DNA from: Saccoglossus kowalevskii
Taxonomy: Eukaryota; Hemichordata; Enteropneusta; Harrimaniidae
Direction of reading: 5' to 3'
Length of the DNA: 23,013 nt
NCBI RefSeq assembly: GCF_000003605.2
Contig: NW_003112470.1
Span: forward strand, 178,609-201,621
Below the pieces are notes generated by a model that did not search any database, was not told the origin of the DNA, and saw only the letters and a list, made by a program, of their open reading frames with translations. A program made the position numbers and the translations under genes. This document shows, piece by piece, positions 1-9,937 of the stretch (position 1 is its first letter; each line of letters opens with the position of its first letter).

Positions 1-80
1 CTAGAAGGAAAGTAGTGTGACAGAGCTGCAAAGTGTAAAACTAGAAGGAAAGTAGTGGAACAGAGGTGCAAAGTCAAGAT
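1..80. repeat. 40-bp tandem repeat, two copies at the window edge
   Basis: Positions 1-40 and 41-80 share the start CTAGAAGGAAAGTAGTG and the core ACAGAG-TGCAAAGT, with a few mismatches. The unit length is not a multiple of three, so the repeat would shift frame if translated. In different frames both copies encode a K-E-S-S-x-T-E-x-Q-S peptide. The left end is cut by the window, so more copies may lie upstream. Confidence 0.7.
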
Positions 81-90
81 AAAGACATGA

Positions 91-189
91 ATCGGGTTTC
101 TCGGCAGAAAGCAAAACCCAGGACGCGATCCACAACCGATCATCATTCCTGTAACGACTGACAAGGAGGCAGCACCTGAACCTGAATAA
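91..189 (+). CDS. Possible terminal exon of an upstream gene (unknown product)
   Basis: This stretch is richer in GC than the DNA after it and is open from after a TGA at 88-90 to a TAA at 187-189. The peptide ends in a Pro/Glu-rich tail (…TTDKEAAPEPE). A possible splice acceptor (TTTCTCGGCAG) lies at about 97-107. The AATAAA at 185-190 overlaps the stop and could serve as a polyadenylation signal. A second frame, ending at TGA 159-161 with a Lys/Arg/Ser-rich peptide, is also open, so the frame is uncertain. I do not recognise the product. Most of the gene would lie left of the window. It could also be a chance ORF. Confidence 0.2.
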   Translation: MGFLGRKQNPGRDPQPIIIPVTTDKEAAPEPE

Positions 190-305
190 ACTTTTGGACA
201 GAATTATTTAATGCAGTTTGTTAAATCAAAAATATAGTTTATAGAGTTGAAAAGTTACATTTACACCAAGGTGTTTCATTCCTCTTGTTTTTCTTTTAGA
301 TGTGA

Positions 306-499
306 CGGCCATGTTGGATTTATGCAGATGAAGCATCCTTCTACCCAGGAAACCATTTATTTAGCTGTTCTGTACTGTACGATTCTGTTTAAAATTGTAT
401 TCTAGCATCTTAAACGTATTACCTACGCCACATAGAAGAGAAGCCGGAAGAAAAATTACATTAAATAATTATATTATCGCGGCCATATTGGATTTATGC
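306..499. repeat. Repeated CGGCCATRTTGGATTTATGC motif, two copies
   Basis: A 20-bp motif occurs at 306-325 and again at 480-499, with one mismatch (ATG versus ATA), 174 bp apart. The rest of 190-1185 is AT-rich and shows no convincing gene. The motif contains CCATNTT, which matches the YY1-type consensus. It may simply mark two diverged copies of an interspersed repeat. Confidence 0.5.
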
Positions 500-1184
500 T
501 AATTTTAATCTACCCAATCAACACATTTGGCACTCTCATAAATTCTCTGACTCAAAACAGTACCATAGCATCATGAATTTTTAAAATACCCCATCTAAAA
601 TTGAAGATATGTTCAAATAGTTATATTTCCATGTTGTAAAAATTTGCAAAACGGTCATTTTTGAATATATGCAAATTAGGTATATTTCAGACGCATAGAT
701 TTTCCTAGAGTTTTAGTATGCCAATCTAGATACCTTTCCGAAAAGCACTGTGAAGAAATTATTTCTGTTGCAATTTGTGACGGGTTTGCCCCCCCTTTTC
801 GCTAGAATGACTTGACTATATGTCCCAAATCACAGAAAACTTCTAGTTCACATGTCAGTACAGTTTATATTTTTGTGAGACGCCGAGGATCATTTCAACT
901 TCAGAAAGTACAGAAATTATAGATAGAAGACTGTTTGACAGCATTGTCTACTTCAGTATCTAATAGCTTCCAGTTGATACATTTTGAAAGAATATCATTA
1001 ATAAACAGTGTTTTATATAGTGATTATCTTTGTTATCAGGGAATTGGTTACTGGTATATATAAATGTATTGTAAACTACGGCTAAATATCATTGATTTTG
1101 TATGTTGTTGAGAATTCTCATGGTAAAACAAAATATTGACACCAAATAAGACATTAATTTATGAAATACTTTGATTTAATTAAG

Positions 1185-1500
1185 TGTTATCCCATGCTAA
1201 TAAATACAATGTACTTTGGTTAACTATAAACTGTTCTGTACCAACAAAAGCGTATTATAGGATAAAACACTCTTATGGACATGGCTTACAGACAATGTTA
1301 TGAGTTACCTACTGTAAGCATGAATTACTCATGTCAAGTGACTCTAACACAAATATAGTCCACATAAAATAGTGTTTTTCCAAAAAATTACAGGCCAAAT
1401 GTTTTCTACAAATTTATAGGTTTGATAATTTGTTGTCATTATTGTTCTGATTACATGCGTCGACATTTTTTTCCAGCAAAACGTCTATCATGCTAACAAA
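1185..1500 (+). repeat. Flank A, distal block (paralogous to 5285-5430 and 7900-8050)
   Basis: 1185-1325 aligns with 5285-5430 through shared stretches such as GTATTATAGGATAAA and GGACATGG-TTACAGACAA. 1330-1495 aligns with 7900-8050 through shared stretches such as ACAGGCC/GCAGGCC followed by ATGTTTTCT and a GCAAAA near the end. Both matches keep order and orientation relative to the receptor unit, so they look like remnants of one duplicated upstream region. The partner at 5.3-8.0 kb is split by about 2.5 kb of extra DNA. Stops and a 1-bp indel differ between copies, which argues against coding function. Confidence 0.6.
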
Positions 1501-1589
1501 CATTCTCTCGGCTGAGATAGATCCGCTGTTAGCGTTAGCGTTGCAGATCTCAATTAAAAAACTGAAGATATCATTGGAGAATGAACAAA

Positions 1590-2090
1590 TGTGAGAGGTC
1601 CCCCTGAGGTACCTGTATGTATAGCATCAAAGCCCCGGGGGTGACTCTACATTAAAACCTTACACCATGTGCATTCATGCAAAAAATAATAGGCCCCTAG
1701 GGCTGGCAGCACATTGGCAAACCATACCCCCTATTGCAGACGCAATGTAAATTTAGTACCCCCTATAGTAGACATATTGAAAAAAACACCCATATTGCAG
1801 ACATATATTGAGAACATTCTACTCCCGGGCTATGGGTCCGCCAATTCGGGCCTAGGGCGCTGTATGGGAGTGGTTGTTGCAAGAGGGGGTCTACAGCGGT
1901 CACAGCAACCCTGTGAGTTTATTCCTGGGGGGGGGGGGGCTAATGTAAACATTAGCATTTCAAAGGGGACCTACTTGCCTCCCGCGTGGGCCCGCTTTAA
2001 AAGGTAAAAAACACCTCCCTTTCCCGCTAATTTGGAACGCACATGGGGTAGTAACGGCATATAAAGTGACTCCGGGATAAAACCAATCGG
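1590..2090. mobile_element. GC-rich repeat island with poly-G tract, possible transposon remnant
   Basis: Base composition changes sharply from AT-rich to GC-rich. The island contains three roughly 30-bp tandem units beginning ACCCCCTATTGCAGAC or a variant (about 1724-1746, 1757-1779, 1786-1810), two CCTAGGG palindrome-like sites (about 1694 and 1850), a run of 13 G (1927-1939), and an immediately adjacent inverted repeat GCTAATGT-AA-ACATTAGC (1939-1956). A 97-codon ORF from 1714 crosses these repeats and looks like translated repeat. I cannot assign a transposon family; terminal repeats and a transposase are not visible. Confidence 0.4.
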
Positions 2091-2684
2091 ACGCTTTTTA
2101 ACAAGAAGTCGCGATCGAAAATATCACTTTTACGAAAAATGACAAAAAGTATTCATATGAATTAGAGAATTAAAGATAGCATACACGAAGTATCAAGGGA
2201 ATACAAAGTTTTCAAGAAGAAGTCGAAAAAGACAGACGACGGACAATCACTCATATGATAAGCCCCGCTCGACAAATTCGACAGCGGAGCAAAAATGGCA
2301 ATAGGAGACAGGTAGTGATGTTAGAAGTTAATGATCAAGCAATTGACTAGTCGCTGTACATCCAGATGCATTAGCAGACACATCGACAAGGCATGCACAC
2401 ATGATGAATGACTTTGAGCTACGGTAATTACCCTACAGTATGTTCACAAGCAGCCTTTAGAAACTAAAGTTAAACCCACATAATAGATATATTGCTTTAT
2501 CACAGCTAAAGTTTCTAACAATATAATGATACATATATAATAATTGTACTAGTGAGAAATAATTTTAACAAAACTTGTCTAAAATAACTTGTCTAGTTTG
2601 TACTGGATATACGAACTCAATAAAACATTATATACAACTCGATAAATCAAACAGGCAAAAACAATAGTCAAAGACATCTCCCCA

Positions 2685-2830
2685 CCCTACATACGCGCAG
2701 AATATCTCAACAAGCATGTTAGCACCAGATCATATGGAGTTAAAACATTTTAATGAAATGAAATAAATTTGAACAATTCAAGTAGCAACGCGAGAACAAT
2801 AGTGAGAATACAATATTTTTGAGAATGTAA
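2685..2830 (+). repeat. Flank A, middle block (paralogous to 8575-8690)
   Basis: Both copies contain the series AACAAGCATGTTA, CA(C/T)CAGATC, TAATGAAAT, GTAGCAACGCGAGAACA or a diverged form, and GTGAGAAT, in the same order. The two blocks lie at matching positions relative to their downstream flank blocks. No coding function is apparent. Confidence 0.55.
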
Positions 2831-2939
2831 CAAATAAAGTGTGTTACATACACAACCGAAGTTAAGCTTTGGCGATTCATACCTACTTTCTATCAAGTAA
2901 GGCGTGTCTTATTATTGTTTTAATGACATTATTCCGCAA

Positions 2940-3640
2940 TATCACAAACCTTTCTTAGCTAGTATGGTTTAACGCTTGCTTGATATGTAATTGTACATTT
3001 CCGAGGCGAATATTTCGCCCATATTTCCAAAAACAAAATAAATGTATATTTTTATAACACGTTTTGTCACAGCGCCTACAAATATCCAGTTTTCAGAAAC
3101 TTTACCGTCTAGTTGTCTTGTATACTATTTTTTGCAAAACATATTATTGCCTCCTCACATATACCAATTGCCTCCTGCAAATGCAATATTTCTTCTAACA
3201 CAATTACTTTGTACATTGGCTCAATAATGAGAATAGGAACATAAAGCAATCATTCAAACACCCACATTTATTGTCAATATACATTTGGTTTTCAGTAAGC
3301 TTCAGGCCAACGAATATATCATTCATAGGCTATTACATTAGGGAATATTGCATACTGGAATAAGAAACGAATAATTCTTAAGTGAAACCATAGTTCAATT
3401 GTATCATTAAATTTGTAAATTGTTGTCGCCCAAAGGAAGTTGCGGACGTGCGACATATTTATCACGACATGAGAATTAACACAATCACAGACAATTATCT
3501 ATTGAAATGTTCTGCTCACGTCGGATAATTTACTATGAACTGGGATAGTCCCTAAGAAACAAATATATGTTTCACTACAGTTACTGTGCATAGTACGAAC
3601 GCGCACTTTCGGCCACTCAAATTGTACTTTTGAATATGCC
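2940..3640 (+). repeat. Flank A, proximal block (receptor-type 5' flank without a receptor)
   Basis: This block aligns with 14760-15440 and more weakly with 20060-20620 and parts of 9450-9720, which are the 5' flanks of the receptor copies. Shared landmarks include ATCACAAACC, GTACATTTCCGAGG, CAGTAAGCTTCAGGCCAA, and GACAATTATCTATTGAA. In the other copies the receptor start follows about 300 bp after the end of this homology. Here the expected position (about 3.7-3.95 kb) contains no recognisable exon 1, so the receptor was lost or the duplication breakpoint lies here. Confidence 0.65.
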
Positions 3641-3743
3641 TAGTTTTATTTACATTAAATTTGTCAATGAATTTAGAAGAAATGGACAAGAAAATGGTTT
3701 GGAAATCAGAGCAGCGTGAGAACAATTGCTCAGTGCCTGATAG

Positions 3744-3917
3744 TATGAAAACAAAGATTCCTCCATTGCTAGACGTATGGAGAACATTAGCAGCACAATA
3801 CTAGATTTCCAGTTGTCAAATCCACAGAGCCAGGGACCAAATTTAGACAATGTCGAGGTTAAACAAGAAAAATCTGATACGGACAAAGATCCAAAGATGA
3901 CTGCTGTTTTACAATAA
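3744..3917 (+). CDS. Possible terminal exon of unknown protein
   Basis: From TAT at 3744, directly after TAG 3741-3743, the frame stays open for 57 codons to TAA at 3915-3917. The translation is hydrophilic and protein-like: an early RRMENISSTILDF stretch, then a Ser/Pro/Gln/Asn segment, a V-K-Q-E motif that fits a SUMO consensus, and the C-terminus PKMTAVLQ. AATAAA at 3913-3918 overlaps the stop. Acceptor-like AGs lie just upstream (GCTCAG, GATAG). No homology to the receptor copies is seen. A minus-strand ORF covers the same bases and is probably its shadow. This may be the 3' exon of a gene whose other exons I cannot find, or a chance ORF. Confidence 0.25.
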   Translation, partial: YENKDSSIARRMENISSTILDFQLSNPQSQGPNLDNVEVKQEKSDTDKDPKMTAVLQ

Positions 3918-3919
3918 AT

Positions 3920-5280
3920 TATTTTCTGATTGGATTCAAAATGGACAATTGGTGTAGTTTTTTTGTTTTAATGATTTATTTCCCAGAACCATATTTTGCA
4001 TATGTCTTGCGTGATCATGTTCATAATATAGAATTATATATAACTTGTCAAACATATGTATTTGTATGAAGATCGTATTCACGATGGCCTAATGGTAGTC
4101 ATTGTTTGTTCATGCTTGGTACGTACATTGAACATAATGGGAAATATTAATGTTTTTAATAATTAGATTGAAAATTCCAAATGACGGAAATTACATTGTG
4201 AAGCATGTCACACTCATTACCACTCGTTTCAAGTTCTGTTTCAAAATGACTTATTTATGTATTATTTACTATCGAACAACACGGACTGTGCCATGTCATG
4301 GAATGAATGGTTGAATTAGCTGCACTATTTGCATGTAATGTAGTTTTCATATATATTCTCAAATATTATTACTCTAAAACTTTTTACTTTCACTGTTGTT
4401 TAATTTTGATGTTTTCAGCTCATTCACTGGGTTTTAATTTCCCAAATTTACCAGTTGTCTGAGCCTCCACTTTAACAATTGTTTCAATATGTTTAAACAC
4501 TTCACGAGTTTCTTTATTTATCACTGCATTATCTACTGGTGTTATGTTCACCAGAAAAGGTTTGAATTGATCAGTATGAATTTGTTTCTTCACCTCTCAC
4601 AACGTTTGCACATTTTACTATAAAGGATATTATTATTTACTGGTTGGATGTATGTTTATTGGGTGACTTCAGTATCTAATACAATAACAAGCTCTGCTCT
4701 ATCACAGCATACCTGCCATTCTTGGTTTTTCCATTCTGGCTTGCTCGATATACATGTGGTACTTTATATTCTCGCACACTCCGCTTTGACGTCCCTTGTA
4801 TTGTTGTTTATATTTTTTATATGTCAAACCCAAAACTCGACTCTCAGCTAGGAAATCATGAAATAGATGAAAACAATAATACCAGTTATTGAGCAATATT
4901 TGCATTGTCAATCTTAGTAAATCAGCTTTGTGAGTTACTGTATTTAAAACATGTTTATTACGCAAAAAATGATAAAACAGAAAAGAACATAATAAATAAA
5001 ACTGTAATACATTTATATACACTAATGTTTCAGTTCAATTTGAATTTGTTACTTATACCACAACCAGGTTTTAATTTTTACGACAATTCTTTTCAATTAC
5101 CTTATGTACATATCTCATACTTGTTATGTCAAGTATACATTTATTACATGTGTGTTTCATTTAGTAGCATTCACTAAATAATAAATAACCTGCTCAATTA
5201 AATTAACTGAATTTGATTCTCTGTGTGGACAACATCCATTATTCAATAGTCTAAACTCCTAATGTCTTAGAAATATTGCC
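3920..5280. other. AT-rich intergenic DNA, no supported gene
   Basis: Several 67-106 codon ORFs occur on both strands around 4650-5180, but they overlap one another, have biased A/T-driven composition (Ile, Tyr, Leu, Asn) and no family motifs. The only distinct patch is about 4700-4800, which is less AT-rich. A minus-strand reading there ends in an Arg/Met/Lys/Pro-rich peptide before a stop at 4702-4704. I cannot support a gene. Confidence 0.6.
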
Positions 5281-5284
5281 AGTA

Positions 5285-5430
5285 TTGTCCTATGCTAATG
5301 AAAAAAGCAATTTACTGTGGTTAACAATAATTTGTACTGTGTCAACGAGAGTGTATTATAGGATAAACACACTCTCGTGGACATGGGTTACAGACAAGCA
5401 TGTTATGAGTCACATGCTGAAAGCATCCTC
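5285..5430 (+). repeat. Flank B, distal block with a 10-bp stem hairpin
   Basis: This is the paralogue of 1185-1325. It contains a perfect inverted repeat ACGAGAGTGT (5345-5354) and ACACTCTCGT (5369-5378) around a 14-nt loop. The flank A copy keeps the loop sequence but has two mismatches in the stem. A 105-codon ORF (5276-5593) runs over the block. The A copy breaks that frame with a 1-bp indel and a stop, so I do not call it coding. Confidence 0.55.
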
Positions 5431-5599
5431 GGATAGCCAGAATGAATGGAGAAAAACTGCATCAGCAGGCCATGTGTTACCCTTACAAACAGGTGTGTGT
5501 TATAAATTAGAATTTAGGGTGATGATTATGCTAGAAAATTGCTATGAAAATGTCTATATTATCTTGACTGCAGAACCAGTGAAAGAAAATTGAATATTA

Positions 5600-7890
5600 T
5601 GCAGATATATTATATAGTACTCATCATGCTGTGTACATCTTACTTATATCAGAAAATGAACTTTTATTTTAGTTTGCACGTGTCAGTTTATAGTATCACA
5701 ATTTTTCATCCTAGAGTACCTAGATTTTAATTTTATTGAAATAAAAATGCAAAATGTGTATTAACTTAATACACATGTAAACGGCTTGCCCAACAAATCA
5801 AATTATATCGATTACAAAGGTGATCATCGTTATATTTCTATTTTCTGCATTTTACAATAATGGATGACATAAAAACTTTAAAAAAAATATTGTACAACCT
5901 GCATATTCTGACCCTCTAGAGGTGCAAAATTCAACGTCTCGAATTCTTCAGAACAGTCGCCCTCCTTGCTTTCTATATACATTGATAGATGTTTCAGAGT
6001 TGCTCGATGTGGTTCATTTGATATTTATTTAGAAAGGTTTAAAACATCATGTGATCAAAGAACAGAGAGGAAGCCTACTTCAATGATATATCAAATGAAC
6101 ATAAAATCTTCCACATAGATAAATTACCTTGAAATATTTGTTCACATCTGCAAAAAACCACTAAAAACAAGGCAAGTCGATCATTGAACACTCTCATTTA
6201 ATTTTGCACCAAAAACTACATACTGGTAATGGGTAATGAATACCACATAGTGCCGAAAAAATGTTACTGTTTATAAGCTACAAACTATCCATTAGAATAT
6301 CAAACTATGAGTGTTTTATGCCAAAGTATGCACTGCCAGGTTAATTGGAAATTAAATAACCTACTTGAATACTCTGCCCTAACCAGTGAAGAGAAGCAAG
6401 TAGCAGTTTGTTTGTATAAAAACAACAACTGATTTTCTCTTTTGACCTGGCTTGAATTTTGAAGTCAAAATTTACCTGACTATCTAAATTTTCTCCCTCT
6501 GGCACTACTTAAAAATATTCCTAACTACATCTTGTTCTACACAGTCATTTTTTGAGTGAGAACAATCGTTGTTATTTTAAGATGGCTGACAACCAACATA
6601 AGATTATCTTGAGTTTTTGTCTATTCACCGCCTCGATCGCATTTAGAATCATATTTAGAATATGAAATGGGGTCCTGATTTGATGATGTTGTTCACTGAT
6701 GTAAAAAATTAATGGCTTGTTGAGCCAGCTTGTGGAACCACCACAGTACATTTCACATCAACTCCATAAATCTACATGTATCCCTCTATTGTTATACCAT
6801 ATATGCTTAGTCAGACATATACAAGAATTATTCTACTGTGACTTTAGTGCACCTACATTGTTTAATTGCAGGATTTCACCATAATTTCAAAGATTTGTCG
6901 ACCAAACCATACCCTCGATCTCCATAGACAATTGGTTTAGAAACAATAACTATAACTGGTTGCAGGGTAATGAAAGGAAAGATCAGATAAGGGCCAAAAA
7001 GCTGCCAAAAATTCAAACAATGTGAGAACGGACAATGGAGTGCACGATAAAAGTGGTCATCCCTGAAATGGTGGCAACATTCCTCCTATTGTTGCAGATG
7101 TACCAAATACAACTCATGTAAGAATGATTCTTTGTACTTTTTAATCACATTTCCTGTGACATAAATTTGTAAAACACTTTACAAATCAATCGACACACAA
7201 TACGTCATAGGATGTCATAACTAAGTTTAACTGTGTATTAACGTTAACCAACTATCGAGGTTATTAGCTTGGTTACTCATCAGAGTGAATGACACTGTCA
7301 TGAGTTTGAATCTCACTTGTGCGAGATAAACATAATCGCAATGAACCTGTTATTATCATCACCCACCAGACAGCAAAGTTGATATAATGCCAATTGCACG
7401 AGAGCATATAATTAAGTAATATTTAGGCACATTTAATGAAATTTGTTTCAGTGAAAGGTCAGCTAAAGAATAAATAAACAGACCGACTAACCAAGAATTA
7501 ATATCACCAATTACAGACCCTACTCCATTAGTAACATTACTGAAGCATCATGGTACACTGTGTAAATACTGCTTCATTATTAGTCATGACTATTAAAACT
7601 AACAACATGCTCAAGTAAACTAAAATAAAATGGCTAGTTTCAATTTCGATTTGCTAAAATAAAAAGAGCGACTTAGCTGTAGAGAATATTAACTTTCAAG
7701 ATTTGTGATAATTTTCTCTTCTACTTTTTAAAACGTTATACTAACAATTGTTAAAACACAGTTAAACAATAACCATTAACAACAAAAGACTTATTCATAC
7801 TTCACCATGTATTCTCTACAGTGTTTTTTTTAAAAAACAAGAATAAAATATGCTGTTAGATTTCATTCAAGTAACTAATTTATCGCATCT
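5600..7890. other. Noncoding AT-rich DNA splitting flank B
   Basis: No ORF of note and no receptor homology is seen in this stretch. It sits between two blocks (5285-5430 and 7900-8050) that are nearly adjacent in flank A, so it is probably inserted DNA, or DNA deleted from flank A. The only recognisable element in it is the tRNA-like stretch near 7260. Confidence 0.5.
7260..7320 (+). mobile_element. tRNA-like sequence, possible SINE head remnant
   Basis: The stretch has an A-box-like TTAGCTTGGTTA and, about 35 bp on, a T-arm-like TGAG-TTTGAAT-CTCA (4-bp stem, 7-nt loop close to the TTCRANY consensus). The acceptor ends do not pair and the anticodon arm is not canonical, so this is not a functional tRNA. 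A decayed tRNA-derived SINE is the simplest reading. Confidence 0.3.
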
Positions 7891-7899
7891 GTTTATTTT

Positions 7900-8050
7900 A
7901 GAGTCATGCGACCCTAAAACAAGCACAATATACACAAAAGCAATTTTGGAAAAAAATGCAGGCCGCATGTTTTCTTCAAATGTACAGGTTTTGGCCAGTA
8001 TTGTTATGATTATAGCTGTCAACAATTTCCTGGCAAAAAGTCATCCTGCT
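7900..8050 (+). repeat. Flank B, second block (paralogous to 1330-1495)
   Basis: The sequence matches flank A from GTCATGCGAC through GCAGGCCGCATGTTTTCT to CTGGCAAAAAGTC, with small indels. A 78-codon ORF (7850-8086) spans it. The equivalent frame in flank A has several stops, so the ORF is probably fortuitous. An 8-bp inverted repeat, TGCCAGAT (8171-8178) and ATCTGGCA (8213-8220), lies just downstream. Confidence 0.55.
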
Positions 8051-8574
8051 ACTTTAAGACAACTAACTATGAGATGCATGGAGTAACTAGCCAACAGCTA
8101 ACATTCAAAAGTTATTTTGGCATACACAATAAGGTTGTGGCTGAATACGATAACACTGTTACACAGAAAATGCCAGATGGCATAAATCCCACTTCTCTGA
8201 TGTAGACCTCCGATCTGGCACATACATTTTTAGATTTCTTTGTATTCCATTAAACATAATGTGATTCATCTTGTTGATACATAAGACCTTGTATATTTAC
8301 CCGATAACCCATCAGATGGTCTACAGAAAAAACAACGTTAAAATGATCATAATGGCACAAAGTCGACTCATTTTTGAGCCAACATGTAATGACATTGCAT
8401 ACTGACAAAGACTATAGATGGCAGCTGTTAACAGAATGATACATGAGCAGAAAGCAACGCTTTAAAAGATGATATAATATTTGAATGCAAAAGAAGAGTC
8501 ATACTAATGTCATCCTGCAGCGAAAAGTATTTCTCATCGCGCACTAACATAGCGGAATGTTCAAAAACTTTCAA

Positions 8575-8690
8575 TGAATGTATCTTTAACAAGCATGTTA
8601 ACATCAGATCGTAATGTCTAATGAAATACAAAATTCAAAAGTAACAGCGCAAAAACATAACGTGAGAATCCAGTAAACACTATATGTATA
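8575..8690 (+). repeat. Flank B, third block (paralogous to 2685-2830)
   Basis: The block shares AACAAGCATGTTA, CATCAGATC, TAATGAAAT and CGTGAGAAT with flank A, in order. Between here and about 9200 the DNA is AT-rich, with only short minus-strand ORFs (for example 8885-9082) that lack any motif and are not called. Confidence 0.5.
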
Positions 8691-9199
8691 GGTCAGACAT
8701 TTTACCACTATAAATAGGACTGAACTAGTGTTATTAGAAAAGAGAACAAAACTACATACAGTGTTTTTAAGAGACACTTGAATTAATGCTCGAATTTATA
8801 CTAGAATATATACACTCGATTTGTTCTATTGTTTTAAAATAGAAAAAAGTATATAACAAGATGTTAATGTAACTGATCTATAACCTAATCACATGAATGT
8901 GTATTAGCAGTGCGCACGTGCATGTCAATGAAGGTCACGCATGGTGTGTATTTTGAAGTGTATATTCGAATAAACACAGTAGTTGTTATTATTAAAGTTG
9001 TGATACTTTCATAGCACGAAACAGGAACTGTGACAAAAATAACAATTCTTTTCGAAACCAGAATGTAAATTGGATGTAACATGACAAATATGCATGTAGA
9101 GACAGGGAAATATAGTTTTAATCAAATTTATGCGTCATATTTATTAATCGACGGGGAAGGTCGTCAGCGCGAATGCATGATTAAGTTATTTCATGATTT

Positions 9200-9740
9200 T
9201 TTTTGTATTTCACATATTAGTATTACATTACCCCTATGAGGGATGTGCCTTCAAGTTTGCATTGTTAAAACATTTCAAATAATTATAGTATAAGCAAAGG
9301 ACAAAATCGCATGCATTCAAGTACATATCACACAATGTAAGTTCGATGATGGTGAGCTGCAAACCATGTGTATCTATTCAGCATATATATCTATACCGAC
9401 TATTTAATTATACAGAGTTGCATGATGGGTAAAAGAGAACTCCCAAGGTTATCACGGAGCAATTGTATTTTTTATATTTGGCGCTCATACGATATGTTTA
9501 ACACAGTGTGGAAGTAGTAAAATCATCTTCAATTATACTGCATGTCTTTTTACAAATTATACTTGCCTCCAAGAACCGTAAATATTTTGAATTACTATAA
9601 TTTTCATGACTTCTGAAATTGCACGATAAGAATGCATGTAACAATCATTTAACTATGCACACTTATTGTCAATATTTCGTGTTCAGTAAGGTTCAGGCAA
9701 AACGCTGTCACGGTGCAATTGTGTTATTAAATAAAGGGTT
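9200..9740 (+). repeat. Receptor 5' flank, paralogous to 14560-15120 and 20060-20310
   Basis: Matches to the copy at 14.56-15.12 kb include TCGATGATGG(T/C)GAG, an ACTATTTAA(T/C)TATA..AGTTGCATG segment (about 9400-9425 versus 14715-14740), GACTTCTGAAAT, and GTTCAGTAAGGTTCAGGC versus GTTTAGTAAGCTTCAGGC. This shows that the duplication units of the array include more than 700 bp of upstream DNA, not just the coding region. Confidence 0.6.
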
Positions 9741-9745
9741 TCTGG

Positions 9746-9838
9746 CCAATTATAGATACACACTGGGCATATAAACAGCGATGACGTCTTTATGACGTGC
9801 AAAACTATTTCGAATATATTGATAAAAAGCTTTATAAG
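9746..9838 (+). promoter_or_regulatory. Receptor core promoter: CCAAT, paired TGACGT, TATA
   Basis: CCAAT occurs at 9746-9750. Two TGACGT (CRE/ATF-type) sites lie at 9782-9787 and 9793-9798, start to start 11 bp apart. TTTATAAG lies at 9831-9838, about 105 bp before the receptor ATG. The TATA-like site is kept in both decayed copies (TATATAAG about 15584, TTTATAAT at 20816-20823). The 20.7-kb copy also keeps the paired sites with the same 11-bp step (TGATGT at 20768, TGACGT at 20779). Position and conservation support promoter function. The transcription start itself is not visible. Confidence 0.5.
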
Positions 9839-9937
9839 CAGCGGCATTTGATGTATAAAATATTTGACGTGTACATAACTGAAAAGAATTTTTCATTTCC
9901 GTACATTGTGACAATAATATTTGAGTCGTGCTCGAGC

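Noticed and set aside
1714-2007. 97-codon plus-strand ORF
   Set aside because: It runs across tandem repeats and the poly-G tract; the translation is repeat-derived and has no domain.
4082-4110. tRNA A-box-like TGGCCTAATGGTAGT
   Set aside because: No T-arm or B box at a suitable distance and no acceptor pairing.
4702-5022. 106-codon minus-strand ORF with a basic Arg/Met/Lys/Pro C-terminus
   Set aside because: Only the last 30 residues look protein-like; the rest is AT-driven Leu/Tyr/Phe sequence, other ORFs overlap it, and no motif or splice site fixes it. It may be a repeat fragment.
5276-5593. 105-codon plus-strand ORF
   Set aside because: Half of it lies in a duplicated block whose other copy (1185-1325) has a 1-bp indel and a stop in this frame.
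7850-8086. 78-codon plus-strand ORF
   Set aside because: The paralogous block at 1330-1495 has several stops in the same frame, so coding conservation is absent.
9797-9937. Upstream in-frame ATG that would extend the receptor by 47 residues
   Set aside because: The extension lies at the promoter, overlaps the TATA box, would bury the signal peptide, and is broken by indels in the other copies.
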